Assembly: GCF_001404515.1 (NCBI RefSeq)
Contig: NZ_CXWE01000001.1
Span: 434,001-498,000 of the forward strand
From: Roseibium album
GTDB lineage: Bacteria > Pseudomonadota > Alphaproteobacteria > Rhizobiales > Stappiaceae
Length of the DNA: 64,000 bases
Reading direction: 5' to 3'
This document shows positions 26,740 to 35,296 of the stretch, piece by piece (the first letter of the stretch is position 1; each line of letters begins with the position of its first letter). Position numbers and translations under genes: made by a program. The notes under the pieces were generated by a model that was given only the letters and a program-made list of their open reading frames with translations, ran no database searches and was not told the origin of the DNA.

Positions 26740-26877
26740 CGGGACGGCCATTCGTGCCCGTCGAGCTTTTGGCCGACTCCGAACCTTTTTCTCCAAAGGT
26801 CGGATAACTCGGCGCCAGGCTCGGAAATCTGGATAGATGCGATAAGGATGTGAACGAGCCGGGTAACTTCGGGAGCA

Positions 26878-27426
26878 CTAAAGCCGGCTGATGGCGTCCT
26901 CAGGTCCTTCCACCGTCAACTCCACGCCGTCTTTGGTGTAGTCACGGGCAAGCACGACCAGCCCCAGACTGTCGACCCGGCGCTCGAGGTCCGAGCTGAG
27001 TGCAAAATCCGCACTGACTTTCCTGGAAAGAATTTTTCGATAGGGCACCAGCTTGGCATTGGCAATGGCGTCCTGGGCGGCGCCGGAATAGGCACGGGCG
27101 AGGCCGCCACCCCCGAGTTTGGTTCCGCCAAAGTAGCGCACGACCAGCACACCGCAATTGATCAGTTCGGCACCTTGCAGAACCCTGAGGGTCGGCATCC
27201 CGGAGGTTCCAGCCGGTTCACCATCATCCTTTCCGCTTTCCTCGATCCTGCCGTTATCGAGAAGTTTGCGGTGCGCCGTGACCACATGATTGGCCTTCCA
27301 GTGTTCCTTGCGCAGCTCGTCCAGTCTCCGCTCGAAATGATCGAGTGGTACCAGGTGCGCCAGGAACCGGGATTTCCGGTCCTCCAGGAACCCCTCGTAT
27401 TCGGTTGCAACGGTGTTGAAGGACAT
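26878..27426 (-). CDS. YigZ/IMPACT family protein
   Basis: A 182-residue protein of the YigZ family. The two conserved blocks are DDGEPAGTSGMPTLRVLQ and VVRYFGGTKLGGGGLARAY. A C-terminal ferredoxin-like (DUF1949-type) region follows. Family members resemble the ribosome/GCN1-binding IMPACT protein and may act in translation or protein turnover; the bacterial role is not firmly established. Its ATG has GAGG upstream, and the dCTP deaminase gene ends 6 nt before it, so the two form an operon. Confidence 0.9.
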   Translation of the reverse strand: MSFNTVATEYEGFLEDRKSRFLAHLVPLDHFERRLDELRKEHWKANHVVTAHRKLLDNGRIEESGKDDGEPAGTSGMPTLRVLQGAELINCGVLVVRYFGGTKLGGGGLARAYSGAAQDAIANAKLVPYRKILSRKVSADFALSSDLERRVDSLGLVVLARDYTKDGVELTVEGPEDAISRL

Positions 27427-27432
27427 GAGACC

Positions 27433-28584
27433 TCAGGTCGGCATCCTGAAATGCTTCGACAGCTTCAGTGCCTGGCCCTGATAGTTGGAGCCGATGCCTT
27501 CGCCGTAGAGGCTCGCCGGACGTTCGGCCATATGCTCGTAGACCAGCCTTCCGATGGTCTGGCCGTGTTCGACAATGAACGGCACGTCATGCGAGCGCAC
27601 TTCCAGAACGGCCCGCGATCCGACACCTCCGGCTCCTGCGTGGCCGAAACCGGGGTCGAAGAAACCGGCGTAATGAACCCGGAATTCGCCGACAAGCGGA
27701 TCAAAGGGCACCATCTCGGCCGCGTAGTCCGGCGGTACGTGCACGGCTTCCTGACTGACCAGGATGTAGAACGCATTCGGATCGAGGATAAGTTCACCCC
27801 TGTTACGCCGGTAGATCGGTTCCCAGAAATCGAGCGGATCCTGCGCACCGATCGCATCGACGTCAATCAGGCCCGAATGGTGTTTCGCACGATAGCCGAT
27901 CAGGCTGCCCGGTCCGCCACCTTCCAGATCAATGGAAAGCTGAACCCCACCGCCGATGCGCTCGTTTCCGCCGCTCATCAGGGTTTCGGACTTGTGAATT
28001 TCTTCCAGTGTCGCATCGGGTATCAGTGACTGGCCCCGGCGAAACCGGATCTGGCTCAACCGCGAGCCACTGCGCAGGAGGATTGGAAAGGTAAGGGGTG
28101 AAATTTCCGCATAAAGGGGACCTGCATATCCCGCCGGAACGGTATCAAACGCCAGGCCGTTGTCCGTGATCACGCGGGTAAAGACGTCAAGACGCCCTGT
28201 GGAACTCTTCGGATTGGCGGTTGCTGAAATGTCGGCTGCCAGGGCAAGAGCTTCCTGCAGCGGAACGATATAGACACAGCCTGTTTCGAGCACGGCGCCG
28301 TCCTCGAGGTCGACGGTATGAAGTTTGAGTTCTTTCAATCGGTCAGCGACCCGGATTTCGGGTCCGGGCAGGAAGCTTGCCCTGACACGATAGGCGACTG
28401 CGCCAAGCCGGAGATCGAGACTTGCAGGCTGGATCTGTCCGCTGACAGGTGGCGTGGTCGCGGAGATTTCTCCAGCTGCAAACATGGCCTTGATGATCCG
28501 CTCAGGCAGAATGCCGTTCGCTGCAAGAGTTGCGCTTCCGTTCAGGTCCTGACCTGCTGTCACGTTCATGAGAATTCCCGTCAT
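27433..28584 (-). CDS. dcd: 2'-deoxycytidine 5'-triphosphate deaminase, double-domain form
   Basis: A 383-residue protein, about twice the length of the usual 190-residue Dcd. It appears to contain two dUTPase-like beta folds in tandem. The N-half has QPASLDLRLG and STGRLDVFTRVITD. The C-half has a second set (KVLEVRSHDVPFIVEHGQTIGRLVYEHM-like, and HYAGFFDPGFG). This fused form is characteristic of alphaproteobacteria. It converts dCTP to dUTP and ammonia for thymidylate synthesis. ATG codons at 28584 and 28569 are both possible; the first has GGAAAG directly upstream. It is co-transcribed with yigZ and divergent from metZ. Confidence 0.85.
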   Translation of the reverse strand: MTGILMNVTAGQDLNGSATLAANGILPERIIKAMFAAGEISATTPPVSGQIQPASLDLRLGAVAYRVRASFLPGPEIRVADRLKELKLHTVDLEDGAVLETGCVYIVPLQEALALAADISATANPKSSTGRLDVFTRVITDNGLAFDTVPAGYAGPLYAEISPLTFPILLRSGSRLSQIRFRRGQSLIPDATLEEIHKSETLMSGGNERIGGGVQLSIDLEGGGPGSLIGYRAKHHSGLIDVDAIGAQDPLDFWEPIYRRNRGELILDPNAFYILVSQEAVHVPPDYAAEMVPFDPLVGEFRVHYAGFFDPGFGHAGAGGVGSRAVLEVRSHDVPFIVEHGQTIGRLVYEHMAERPASLYGEGIGSNYQGQALKLSKHFRMPT

Positions 28585-28703
28585 CTTTCCAGAGGAGAAT
28601 CCTTAAAGGATAGGGTGGCCCACGCCAACAGGCTTTGTCACGCGGCAGGCACTTTCGACAAAGATGATTGACCGGTGAAGCGTTTTCCCGTACGACAAAC
28701 GCA

Positions 28704-28770
28704 CTTCGTGGTGATTTGGGCCGGCCGGCTTGCAGCCACGTTAAACAAGTTGCTAAATAGGCCGGAGGTG
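28704..28770 (+). ncRNA. SAM-II riboswitch upstream of metZ
   Basis: The element has the SAM-II pattern. P1 is CGTGG (28707-28711) pairing with CCACG (28736-28740), with the conserved TGATTTG after the first arm and TGCAG before the second. An A-rich linker leads to the invariant GCTAAA (28752-28757). The pseudoknot is GGCC (28719-28722) with GGCC (28760-28763). It directly precedes the methionine biosynthesis gene metZ, a typical SAM-II target in alphaproteobacteria. High SAM should fold it and lower metZ expression. Confidence 0.9.
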
Positions 28771-28772
28771 CG

Positions 28773-28800
28773 AACCCCGGTCTTGAGGCTGGGGTTTTTT
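28773..28800 (+). terminator. Intrinsic terminator in the metZ leader, after the SAM-II riboswitch
   Basis: A continuous 10-bp stem including two G-U pairs (arms 28773-28782 and 28787-28796, loop TTGA) is followed by T to position 28800, 21 nt before the metZ ATG. Segment 28777-28782 (CCGGTC) can alternatively pair with riboswitch segment 28719-28724 (GGCCGG). This gives a plausible antiterminator when SAM is absent. Confidence 0.75.
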
Positions 28801-28821
28801 GCGTTTGGAGCGAACAAGAAG

Positions 28822-30021
28822 ATGACTGAGACCACCAAGACCGGAAACAAGAACTGGCGTCCTGAAACCACTTTGGTTCACGGCGGCACCATGCGGTCGC
28901 CTTTTGGTGAAACCTCGGAAGCCATGTACCTCACCCAGGGCTTTGTCTACGACAATGCAGAGGCTGCGGAAGCACGGTTCAACGGCGAGGATCCGGGCTT
29001 CGTCTATTCACGTTACGCGAATCCGACGGTCTCCATGTTCGAGGACCGCATAAAGGCGCTGGAAGGTGCCGAAGCCGCGCGTGGAACCGCCAGTGGCATG
29101 GCCGCTGTCAATCTGGCCCTGATGGCCTCCGTCAAGGCCGGTGATCATGTGATCGCAGCCAAGGCGCTGTTCGGCTCCTGTCGCTATATCTGCGAAACGC
29201 TGTTGCCGCGTTTCGGTGTGGAGAGCACCCTTGTCGACGGCACGGATATCGAACAGTGGAAAGCTGCGGTGCGTCCGAACACGCGGGCGCTTTTTCTGGA
29301 GAGCCCGACCAATCCGACGCTGGAAGTCATCGATATTTCAGCGGTAGCAGATATTGCCAGGGAGGCCGGTGCACGTCTGGTCGTCGACAACGTTTTTGCA
29401 ACGCCGCTTTACCAGTCGCCCCTCAAGCTTGGCGCCGATGTGGTCGTCTATTCGGCAACCAAGCACATTGACGGCCAGGGCCGCTGCCTTGGCGGTGTGG
29501 TCCTGTCCGACGAGGAGTGGATCACCGAGGAAGTCATGCCCTTTGTCAAGCACACCGGACCGCACATGAGCCCATTCAATGCATGGGTGCTCATGAAGGG
29601 GTTGGAAACGCTCCATGTTCGTGTCGCGCGCCAGACAGATACAGCCCGCAAGATCGCGGACCATCTGGCCGGGAAGGCCAAGGTCAAACGATTGGTCTAT
29701 CCGGGCCGCGACGATCATCCGCAGGCAGAACTCGCCAGGCGTCAGATGCGTGCGGGCTCGACGATGCTCGCACTTGAAGTTGAGGGAGGCAAGGAAGCAG
29801 CCTTCCGTTTCACCAATGCACTGGACATCATCCGGATCTCCAACAACCTCGGTGACGCAAAGAGCCTGATCACGCATCCGGCCACGACAACGCACCAGTC
29901 GATCGGAGAAGAAGCGCGTGCAGAACTTGGCATCACCGATGGCATTCTGCGCCTGTCCGTTGGCCTGGAGGATCCGCAGGACCTCCTGGAGGATGTCGAA
30001 AAGGCCCTCAACGCAGTTTGA
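28822..30021 (+). CDS. metZ: O-succinylhomoserine sulfhydrylase
   Basis: A 399-residue PLP enzyme of the Cys/Met metabolism family. The PLP-binding lysine is Lys214 in YSATKHIDGQGRCLGG. The YSRYANPTV and GSTMLALEVEGG blocks match MetZ-type sulfhydrylases. It makes homocysteine from O-succinylhomoserine and sulfide in the cytoplasm. The ATG at 28822 is chosen because it follows the riboswitch and terminator; an earlier in-frame start would read through both. Control by SAM through the upstream SAM-II element supports the methionine-pathway assignment. Confidence 0.93.
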   Translation: MTETTKTGNKNWRPETTLVHGGTMRSPFGETSEAMYLTQGFVYDNAEAAEARFNGEDPGFVYSRYANPTVSMFEDRIKALEGAEAARGTASGMAAVNLALMASVKAGDHVIAAKALFGSCRYICETLLPRFGVESTLVDGTDIEQWKAAVRPNTRALFLESPTNPTLEVIDISAVADIAREAGARLVVDNVFATPLYQSPLKLGADVVVYSATKHIDGQGRCLGGVVLSDEEWITEEVMPFVKHTGPHMSPFNAWVLMKGLETLHVRVARQTDTARKIADHLAGKAKVKRLVYPGRDDHPQAELARRQMRAGSTMLALEVEGGKEAAFRFTNALDIIRISNNLGDAKSLITHPATTTHQSIGEEARAELGITDGILRLSVGLEDPQDLLEDVEKALNAV

Positions 30022-30184
30022 GGCTTTGTCTCGACCGGCTGAAAGAGATTTCCTTGCCTCGACCCGAATTGAAGGCAGGGAAAAAGGAAGGCAGGGAACA
30101 ACAGGCTGTAATGTCGGATGAGGTTGAGTTTTCCAGGTCTGGGTTTCCGCAGCATTCAGGCCTCGACGATTTGCAAATGGCGGG

Positions 30185-30880
30185 CTAGGCGAGACCGGTT
30201 GCAGTCGGTCTTGGGATGACCGCCGCTTGCGACAGAGGAAACCATTTCGAAAAGCGTTTGCAAACGGCGATTTCACCCAGCAGCTTTATTGTTTCGCTTT
30301 TCAAGGCCGCCGCGAGCGGCAGGTCGCCCATCCAGATCTCCATCATGTGCCTGGACTGACATGTGATGTAGGCATTCACATCCTTTCCCGGGTCCTGATG
30401 ACACAGATCGACATCATCCTCGGTGCAGACCAGCCACCAGGTCCCGAACTGGTCCAGATCCGGAAACTGGAAACAGAGGACAGTTTCTCCATCCGGCAGC
30501 TGATCCAGCAAGATGTTGCGTTGAATGTCGAACATCAGGAAGGTCACGTCGACATCGTCGTCATCCATCTCATCACGTGCCCACCGCATACCCCAGACAG
30601 CAAGTGCGTCGACAACCGATGAAAGTTCCTTGCCTGCGGGTGTCAGCCTGTATTCATGCCCGCGTTGACCGTTGATCGGGCGCTTGGTGATTACGCCACA
30701 GGCTTCAAGGTCCTTCAGCCGGGTGTTCAGAACTGTCGGTGAAATCTTCGGAAGTCCACGCTGCAGACTGGAAAATCGAGAACTGCCAAGCAGGAGTTCG
30801 CGCACGATAAGGATAGACCACGGGTCGCCCAGAATTTCGGCCGATTTCGCGATCGGGCAGAATTGTCCGTATCTTTTCAT
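30185..30880 (-). CDS. HxlR family transcriptional regulator with C-terminal domain
   Basis: A 231-residue regulator starting at the ATG at 30880 with a perfect AAGGAG 6 nt upstream. Residues ~1-100 form the HxlR winged helix (YGQFCPIAKSAEILGDPWSILIVRELLLGSSRFSSLQRGLPKISPTVLNTRLKDLEACGVITKRP). The remaining ~130 residues resemble a sterol-carrier/SCP2-like lipid-binding fold by pattern, as in the longer HxlR proteins. It is divergent from the MddA-like gene at 31065 with a 184-nt gap and may regulate it. The effector is unknown. Confidence 0.85.
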   Translation of the reverse strand: MKRYGQFCPIAKSAEILGDPWSILIVRELLLGSSRFSSLQRGLPKISPTVLNTRLKDLEACGVITKRPINGQRGHEYRLTPAGKELSSVVDALAVWGMRWARDEMDDDDVDVTFLMFDIQRNILLDQLPDGETVLCFQFPDLDQFGTWWLVCTEDDVDLCHQDPGKDVNAYITCQSRHMMEIWMGDLPLAAALKSETIKLLGEIAVCKRFSKWFPLSQAAVIPRPTATGLA

Positions 30881-31064
30881 TGCGCTCCTTCGTGAGAAAA
30901 TCTTAGGACGAACAGGCCAACTACGCAATCCGTAGTTCGATACTACGCCTGCTGAAGTATCTCCGACCTCCGACATCCAATACCTGAATTGCATGGATGA
31001 AATCAGTGAAGGCGCCCGATCATTGCATCGATGCTCTGCGCCTTTACGCAATCGGAGACCCGAA

Positions 31065-31823
31065 ATGAAACGTCCGGTACTGTTACTCTATGGCATCGTG
31101 AGCTATGCCGCTTTCAATATTTCTTTCCTGTATCTGGCAGGGTTCCTTTTGGATGTCGGTGTTCCGAAGTCCATCAATGAAGGCAATGTCGCATCCCTTG
31201 GAATTGCCGCGGTCACAAATTTCGGGCTGATTTTTCTGTTTGGGTTCTTTCACAGCCTGATGGCGCGGCAGTGGTTCAAGAATTGGTGGACCAGGTTCGT
31301 TCCGGTTGAAGCCGAGCGGAGTACCTATGTTCTTCAGGCTGCGGCGTTCCTGTCGCTCCTCATGGGCTTCTGGAAACCGATGCCGGCAGAAATCTGGTCC
31401 GTCACGGGTTGGAGTGCGGTAGCCGTCTATCTGGTCTTCGCGATTGGCTTGACGATTCTTCTGTTGTCGACATTTCTGATCGATCACTTCGAACTGTTCG
31501 GCCTGCGCCAGGTCTGGTCTGCAGGGAGGGGTTCCTCGATGCCGTCGCCGCGGTTCCGCACCCCGCTGCTCTATAAATTGGTGCGTCATCCGATGCAGTT
31601 GGGCGTCATGCTCGCGTTCTTTGCAACGCCTCATATGACCGTCGGGCATCTGTTCTTTGCAGTCGCCATGACCGGCTACGTCCTGATCGGTCTCTATTTT
31701 GAAGAACGCGCGCTGGTGCGGGAGTTCGGCGACAACTATCGGGACTACCAGGCTCGTGTCACAATGCTGCTGCCCAATCCTCTTCGGTTGTTTTCCAGAG
31801 CGCCGTCAAAGCACGCAGCCTGA
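31065..31823 (+). CDS. mddA: NnrU/isoprenylcysteine methyltransferase-family protein, probable methanethiol S-methyltransferase
   Basis: A 252-residue integral membrane protein with about six hydrophobic helices. The ATG at 31065 has GGAGA upstream and removes a non-hydrophobic 24-residue extension. The C-terminal half carries the SAM-binding pattern of membrane-embedded methyltransferases: LVRHPMQLGVMLAFFATPHMTVGHLFFA, then FEERALVREFGDNYRDYQ. Length and these blocks fit MddA, which methylates methanethiol to dimethyl sulfide. The wider NnrU/ICMT family has other functions, so the specific name is probable rather than certain. It is followed by a sulfotransferase gene and preceded divergently by an HxlR regulator. 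Confidence 0.62.
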   Translation: MKRPVLLLYGIVSYAAFNISFLYLAGFLLDVGVPKSINEGNVASLGIAAVTNFGLIFLFGFFHSLMARQWFKNWWTRFVPVEAERSTYVLQAAAFLSLLMGFWKPMPAEIWSVTGWSAVAVYLVFAIGLTILLLSTFLIDHFELFGLRQVWSAGRGSSMPSPRFRTPLLYKLVRHPMQLGVMLAFFATPHMTVGHLFFAVAMTGYVLIGLYFEERALVREFGDNYRDYQARVTMLLPNPLRLFSRAPSKHAA

Positions 31824-32101
31824 CGGCACCCGGATTGCTCCCTCATTTTCCTTTACTGACTGAACTGAGTGCCCAAGATCGGTATCGCCTGGGAACAAAA
31901 GCGGGCGATGCGGGCGCAAGCTTCGCGTCGCCCGCATGGCAGACCTCTGTATATGGAGACAATTCAGGCGGCGGCTTGCCCGGCGTCGTTTCGAGGCAAT
32001 TCAACTTGTACTTCAAGTTGAATTCTGTCAGAGAACCGATTCAGATCATTGAGATATTCGACAGTGATCGATCTGACAGTTTTGACTTGGGACACCAGTT
32101 C

Positions 32102-32899
32102 ATGACGACGCAGCCGGAAACAGGCTATCAGGCCTACGTCATCTGCACCTCGCCTCGCAGTGGCAGCACCCTGTTGTGCAAGTTACTGGCTGCAACAGGT
32201 CAGGCGGGTGATCCAAGATCCTATTTCCACAATGCGGATGTCGGGGACTGGCAGAGGTCACTCGGACTGGATGAAACGTCTTTCGCCAATGAAAAAGAGC
32301 AGTTAACGACAGTCCTTGAGACGGCGCGCAACAAAGGGACTGCCGGGAGCGGAATCTTCGGCCTGAGATTGCAACGCAAGAGTTTCGATTATTTCGTCCG
32401 CCAGCTTGCGATCTTGTGTCCGGGCAGGGAAACCCATTCCGGGCGCTTTGAAGCAGTCTTCGGCAAGACGCTGTTCATTCACCTGACGCGAAGCGACAAA
32501 CTTGCTCAAGCGGTTTCCTTCGTCAAGGCCAGCCAGACTGGGCTATGGCACAAGGCACCGGACGGCACGGAACTGGAAAGACTGGCACCACCGCGCGAGC
32601 CGAACTATGACGCGGCGCTGATCCGGGAACATGTTGATCTTATGACTGCCTACGATCTTGCGTGGGCGGATTGGTTCAAGGCGGAGAACATCATGCCGCT
32701 CCGGATAACCTACGATGATCTCTCCAGGGAACCGGAAACGGTCATCGAAGAGACACTTGTCCGGATTGGACGGGATCCGGCACACGCGAAAAACATTGAT
32801 TTGCCCGTTGCCCGCCTGTCGGACGGGGTCAACAGGGCATGGATCGAACGCTTCCGTTCAGAGACGCAATCCGATCCGGATATCACCGGTCAAGACTGA
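32102..32899 (+). CDS. Stf0 family sulfotransferase
   Basis: A 265-residue cytoplasmic enzyme. The start at 32102 (MTTQPETGYQAYVICTSPRSGSTLLCKLL) places the PAPS 5'-phosphosulfate-binding loop TSPRSGSTLL at residues ~16-25, as in Stf0 trehalose sulfotransferase. The later segment LFIHLTRSDKLAQAVSFVKASQTGLWH matches the 3'-phosphate-binding and acceptor region of Stf0. It transfers sulfate from PAPS to a carbohydrate or lipid-linked acceptor that is not identifiable here. No close ribosome binding site is visible. The 280 bases between the MddA-like gene and this start contain no gene. Confidence 0.85.
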   Translation: MTTQPETGYQAYVICTSPRSGSTLLCKLLAATGQAGDPRSYFHNADVGDWQRSLGLDETSFANEKEQLTTVLETARNKGTAGSGIFGLRLQRKSFDYFVRQLAILCPGRETHSGRFEAVFGKTLFIHLTRSDKLAQAVSFVKASQTGLWHKAPDGTELERLAPPREPNYDAALIREHVDLMTAYDLAWADWFKAENIMPLRITYDDLSREPETVIEETLVRIGRDPAHAKNIDLPVARLSDGVNRAWIERFRSETQSDPDITGQD

Positions 32900-32904
32900 C
32901 CGCT

Positions 32905-33525
32905 TCACGACCCTTGGGTCATCAGACCCATAAGACCGGCGGCGCTAATCAGGACGGATCCGCTCACGCGGTTGAGTGCCTTCGGATGCTGCTTGAGATG
33001 CCCGGCCAGACCGTTTGCACCTGCCGCGTACAGCATGACGAACAAAAAATCGAGAAACGTCATCGTCGGGCACATCAGCATAAGTTGTATAACCAGGTCC
33101 CTTTCCGGGTCGATGAATTGCGGGAAGAAGGCGGTAAAGAAGACAAGCGCCTTGGGATTGCTGAAGGCGACCAGAAATCCCGCTGTGAAGAGACGTGTGG
33201 GTTTGCCGCCAAGATGGCTGTCCGGTTCCGGTTTTTGCAAGGCAGGAGCGTGCCATGCGCGCCATCCCATGTAGAGCAGAACCCCGACGCCTGTCCATTT
33301 GATGATCTGGAAGGCAAGTGCGGAATGCGCGAGCACGACACCAAGGCCGATTGCGACGAGGATCATCTGGATCATGTTCGCACTGACATCGCCAAGGGCC
33401 GTGAAAAGTGTTCTCCGGGCCCCGAAGTGCAGTGAGTGTACCATGCCGAGAAGAATGCTTGGACCCGGGGTCAAGGTCAGCAGGAGTGATGCGGCAACAA
33501 AGGCCAGCCAGGTTTCGAGGGACAT
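32905..33525 (-). CDS. LysE/RhtB family amino-acid exporter
   Basis: A 206-residue membrane protein with six hydrophobic segments. The N-terminal TPGPSILLGMVHSLHFGARRTLFTALGD is the LysE signature. The ATG at 33525 begins directly before the first helix. Members export amino acids or their lactones across the inner membrane. It is divergent from a LysR regulator with an 86-bp gap, the classic arrangement of a LysE exporter with its activator. Confidence 0.9.
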   Translation of the reverse strand: MSLETWLAFVAASLLLTLTPGPSILLGMVHSLHFGARRTLFTALGDVSANMIQMILVAIGLGVVLAHSALAFQIIKWTGVGVLLYMGWRAWHAPALQKPEPDSHLGGKPTRLFTAGFLVAFSNPKALVFFTAFFPQFIDPERDLVIQLMLMCPTMTFLDFLFVMLYAAGANGLAGHLKQHPKALNRVSGSVLISAAGLMGLMTQGS

Positions 33526-33590
33526 GAAGTGTTCCGGTTGCGTGATGGATTGGAAATTCAATAATTCTCAGATATAAAAAACATAAGAAA

Positions 33591-33605
33591 ATAACTTCAG
33601 GTTAT
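33591..33605. promoter_or_regulatory. Candidate LysR box between exporter and regulator genes
   Basis: ATAAC-TTCAG-GTTAT is a perfect 5-bp inverted repeat with a 5-nt spacer, nested inside a wider ACATAA (33581-33586) / TTATGT (33602-33607) repeat. It ends 6 nt before the LysR start codon (33612), consistent with autoregulation. The T-N11-A geometry of LysR boxes is roughly met. Confidence 0.55.
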
Positions 33606-33611
33606 GTATTT

Positions 33612-34505
33612 ATGAGACGATCGCCCGAAGCCGACATCCCGATAACAGTTGCCAGAGCGCTGAGGTTTATCCAGATCTCGGGAAGTGTATCCGTTGCTGC
33701 ACGTTCTCTCGGCATCAGTCAGCCTGCGATAAGCAAGGGTATTGCACAGCTGGAAGAGCGTCTGGGGACGCAGCTGTTGCGGCGGGGCGGAAGGCCGATC
33801 CTTCTGACAGAGGAAGGAACAGTGCTTGCGGAATACGCTGAGCGTGCTGACCTTGTTCAGGAACAGGTGCTGCGTAAGCTCGATGATGCCAGGAACAACA
33901 GGCAAGGAAGCGTCAGGCTCGGATCTTTCGGGTCCTCTGCGTCATTTCATATCCTGCCGAAGACACTGGCGGCATTCGCAAGGGCCTATCCCGGGATAAA
34001 CGTCGAAATCCAGGAATATCCGGACATGGAACTTCGTCAGGCTCTGGAAGAGGATTTCGTCGATCTGGCGGTCTTGTCCCTTGGGTCGGACGAAGGTCTG
34101 GATGTCATTGAAATCGCAAATGACAAGCTTGTCGCATTGGTGAGCGCGGATCATCCCCTGGCAGACAGAAACACGCTCAAAGCCGAAGATCTTGCGGGGG
34201 ACCCCTTCATCATGACCAGGGGCGGCAGCGGCCCGTTGGTCGAGGACTGGTTCATGAAAACCGGACACACACCAAGGGTGGCTCACACGATCCTGCAGGT
34301 GAACTCGATAATCGCGCTGGTCGAGGCAAATCTCGGCGTCTCTGTCATCGCGGAGCTTGCGCTGCCCGAAACGCCCGGCAAATGCAAGGTTCTGCCGCTG
34401 GTACCCGACGCACCGCGATCAATCGGCTTCGCACGCAAGGAAGACACACCGCGTTCGGCAGCTGCAGCCAGGTTCTGGAGTTTCTGTCAAAAGTTTTCGG
34501 TCTGA
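33612..34505 (+). CDS. LysR family transcriptional regulator
   Basis: A 297-residue LysR protein. The helix-turn-helix is residues ~20-65 (ISGSVSVAARSLGISQPAISKGIAQLEERLGTQLLRRGG). A two-lobed periplasmic-binding-like effector domain follows (from ~95, with PKTLAAFARAYPGINVEIQEYPD). It most likely activates the divergent LysE exporter in response to the exported amino acid. No ribosome binding site stands out at the start, partly because the candidate operator reaches it. Confidence 0.9.
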   Translation: MRRSPEADIPITVARALRFIQISGSVSVAARSLGISQPAISKGIAQLEERLGTQLLRRGGRPILLTEEGTVLAEYAERADLVQEQVLRKLDDARNNRQGSVRLGSFGSSASFHILPKTLAAFARAYPGINVEIQEYPDMELRQALEEDFVDLAVLSLGSDEGLDVIEIANDKLVALVSADHPLADRNTLKAEDLAGDPFIMTRGGSGPLVEDWFMKTGHTPRVAHTILQVNSIIALVEANLGVSVIAELALPETPGKCKVLPLVPDAPRSIGFARKEDTPRSAAAARFWSFCQKFSV

Positions 34506-34538
34506 ACACCGCCCATTTGAATGTGTTTTCGACCGCTT

Positions 34539-35147
34539 CTAACGGTCGAGCGACTTTACGCCGATCATCACGCGTGCGCCCGCCGAAACAAAGCAGACAG
34601 CTGCAAATGCCCACGCCAGCACTGGAAACCAGTCAGGCAGCAAAGCCATCAGCAGGAACAGGGCGATCGTCTCGGTACCTTCGGCCAGACCGCCAAGATA
34701 ATAGAGAGATTTCTGACCCTGCCTGTCGGTTGAAAGCCCGCGGCGCTCCGCCATGATCGCAAAGGCCAGAAACGCAGAGCCGTTGGCGTAGAAACTGCAA
34801 AGGAGTGCTGCAGCTGGCAAGGCATTGGCAGCCGGGTCCTGGAGCGCAAAGGCCAGCGGAATGACGCCATAGAAGACAAAATCGAGCGTAATATCGAGAT
34901 AACCGCCCAGGTCGGTTTTCCGGGTAGCTCGCGCAACGGCACCATCCAGACCGTCGGCAATGCGGTTGAACGCGATCAGGACAAAGCCAAGGAGAAAATA
35001 ACCCGCAGCAATTGCGACCGCGGCCCCCATTCCCATTGCGAATCCGACCAGCGTGACGAAGATCGGACCGACACCGGCATTGGCAAGAGTGAGGCCCAGG
35101 CGGTTGAGGAGCGGGTCGATCAAGGGTCGGATACGGGCGTCGAACAC
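34539..35147 (-). CDS. CDP-alcohol phosphatidyltransferase family protein
   Basis: A 202-residue integral membrane enzyme. The family motif D65xxD68GxxAR...G81xxxD85xxxD89 is intact, and these aspartates bind the two metal ions for CMP release. About five or six helices follow. It transfers a phosphatidyl group from CDP-diacylglycerol (or uses another CDP-alcohol) to an alcohol in phospholipid synthesis. It lacks features that identify the alcohol. It converges on the LysR gene, and its last codons lie within a short inverted repeat (arms 34530-34535 and 34543-34548). Confidence 0.88.
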   Translation of the reverse strand: MFDARIRPLIDPLLNRLGLTLANAGVGPIFVTLVGFAMGMGAAVAIAAGYFLLGFVLIAFNRIADGLDGAVARATRKTDLGGYLDITLDFVFYGVIPLAFALQDPAANALPAAALLCSFYANGSAFLAFAIMAERRGLSTDRQGQKSLYYLGGLAEGTETIALFLLMALLPDWFPVLAWAFAAVCFVSAGARVMIGVKSLDR

Positions 35148-35296
35148 TAATTGAGGTTCCTGACTTGGACAAATCAGCGCTGTAAATGCAAAATCCTTTC
35201 GGAAATCACAAGTAAGTCTCTTTCACGCTTATGTCATTCGCCCTATAAGCCCTTCCTGAAGTTGCGGATAACCGCCCCAGGATTGAAGGAACAACC

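Noticed and set aside
26738-26770. Imperfect hairpin after the CII-like gene (GACGGGAC/GTGCCCGTC)
   Set aside because: A bulge and only four T after the stem; could be a weak terminator, but not strong enough to list.
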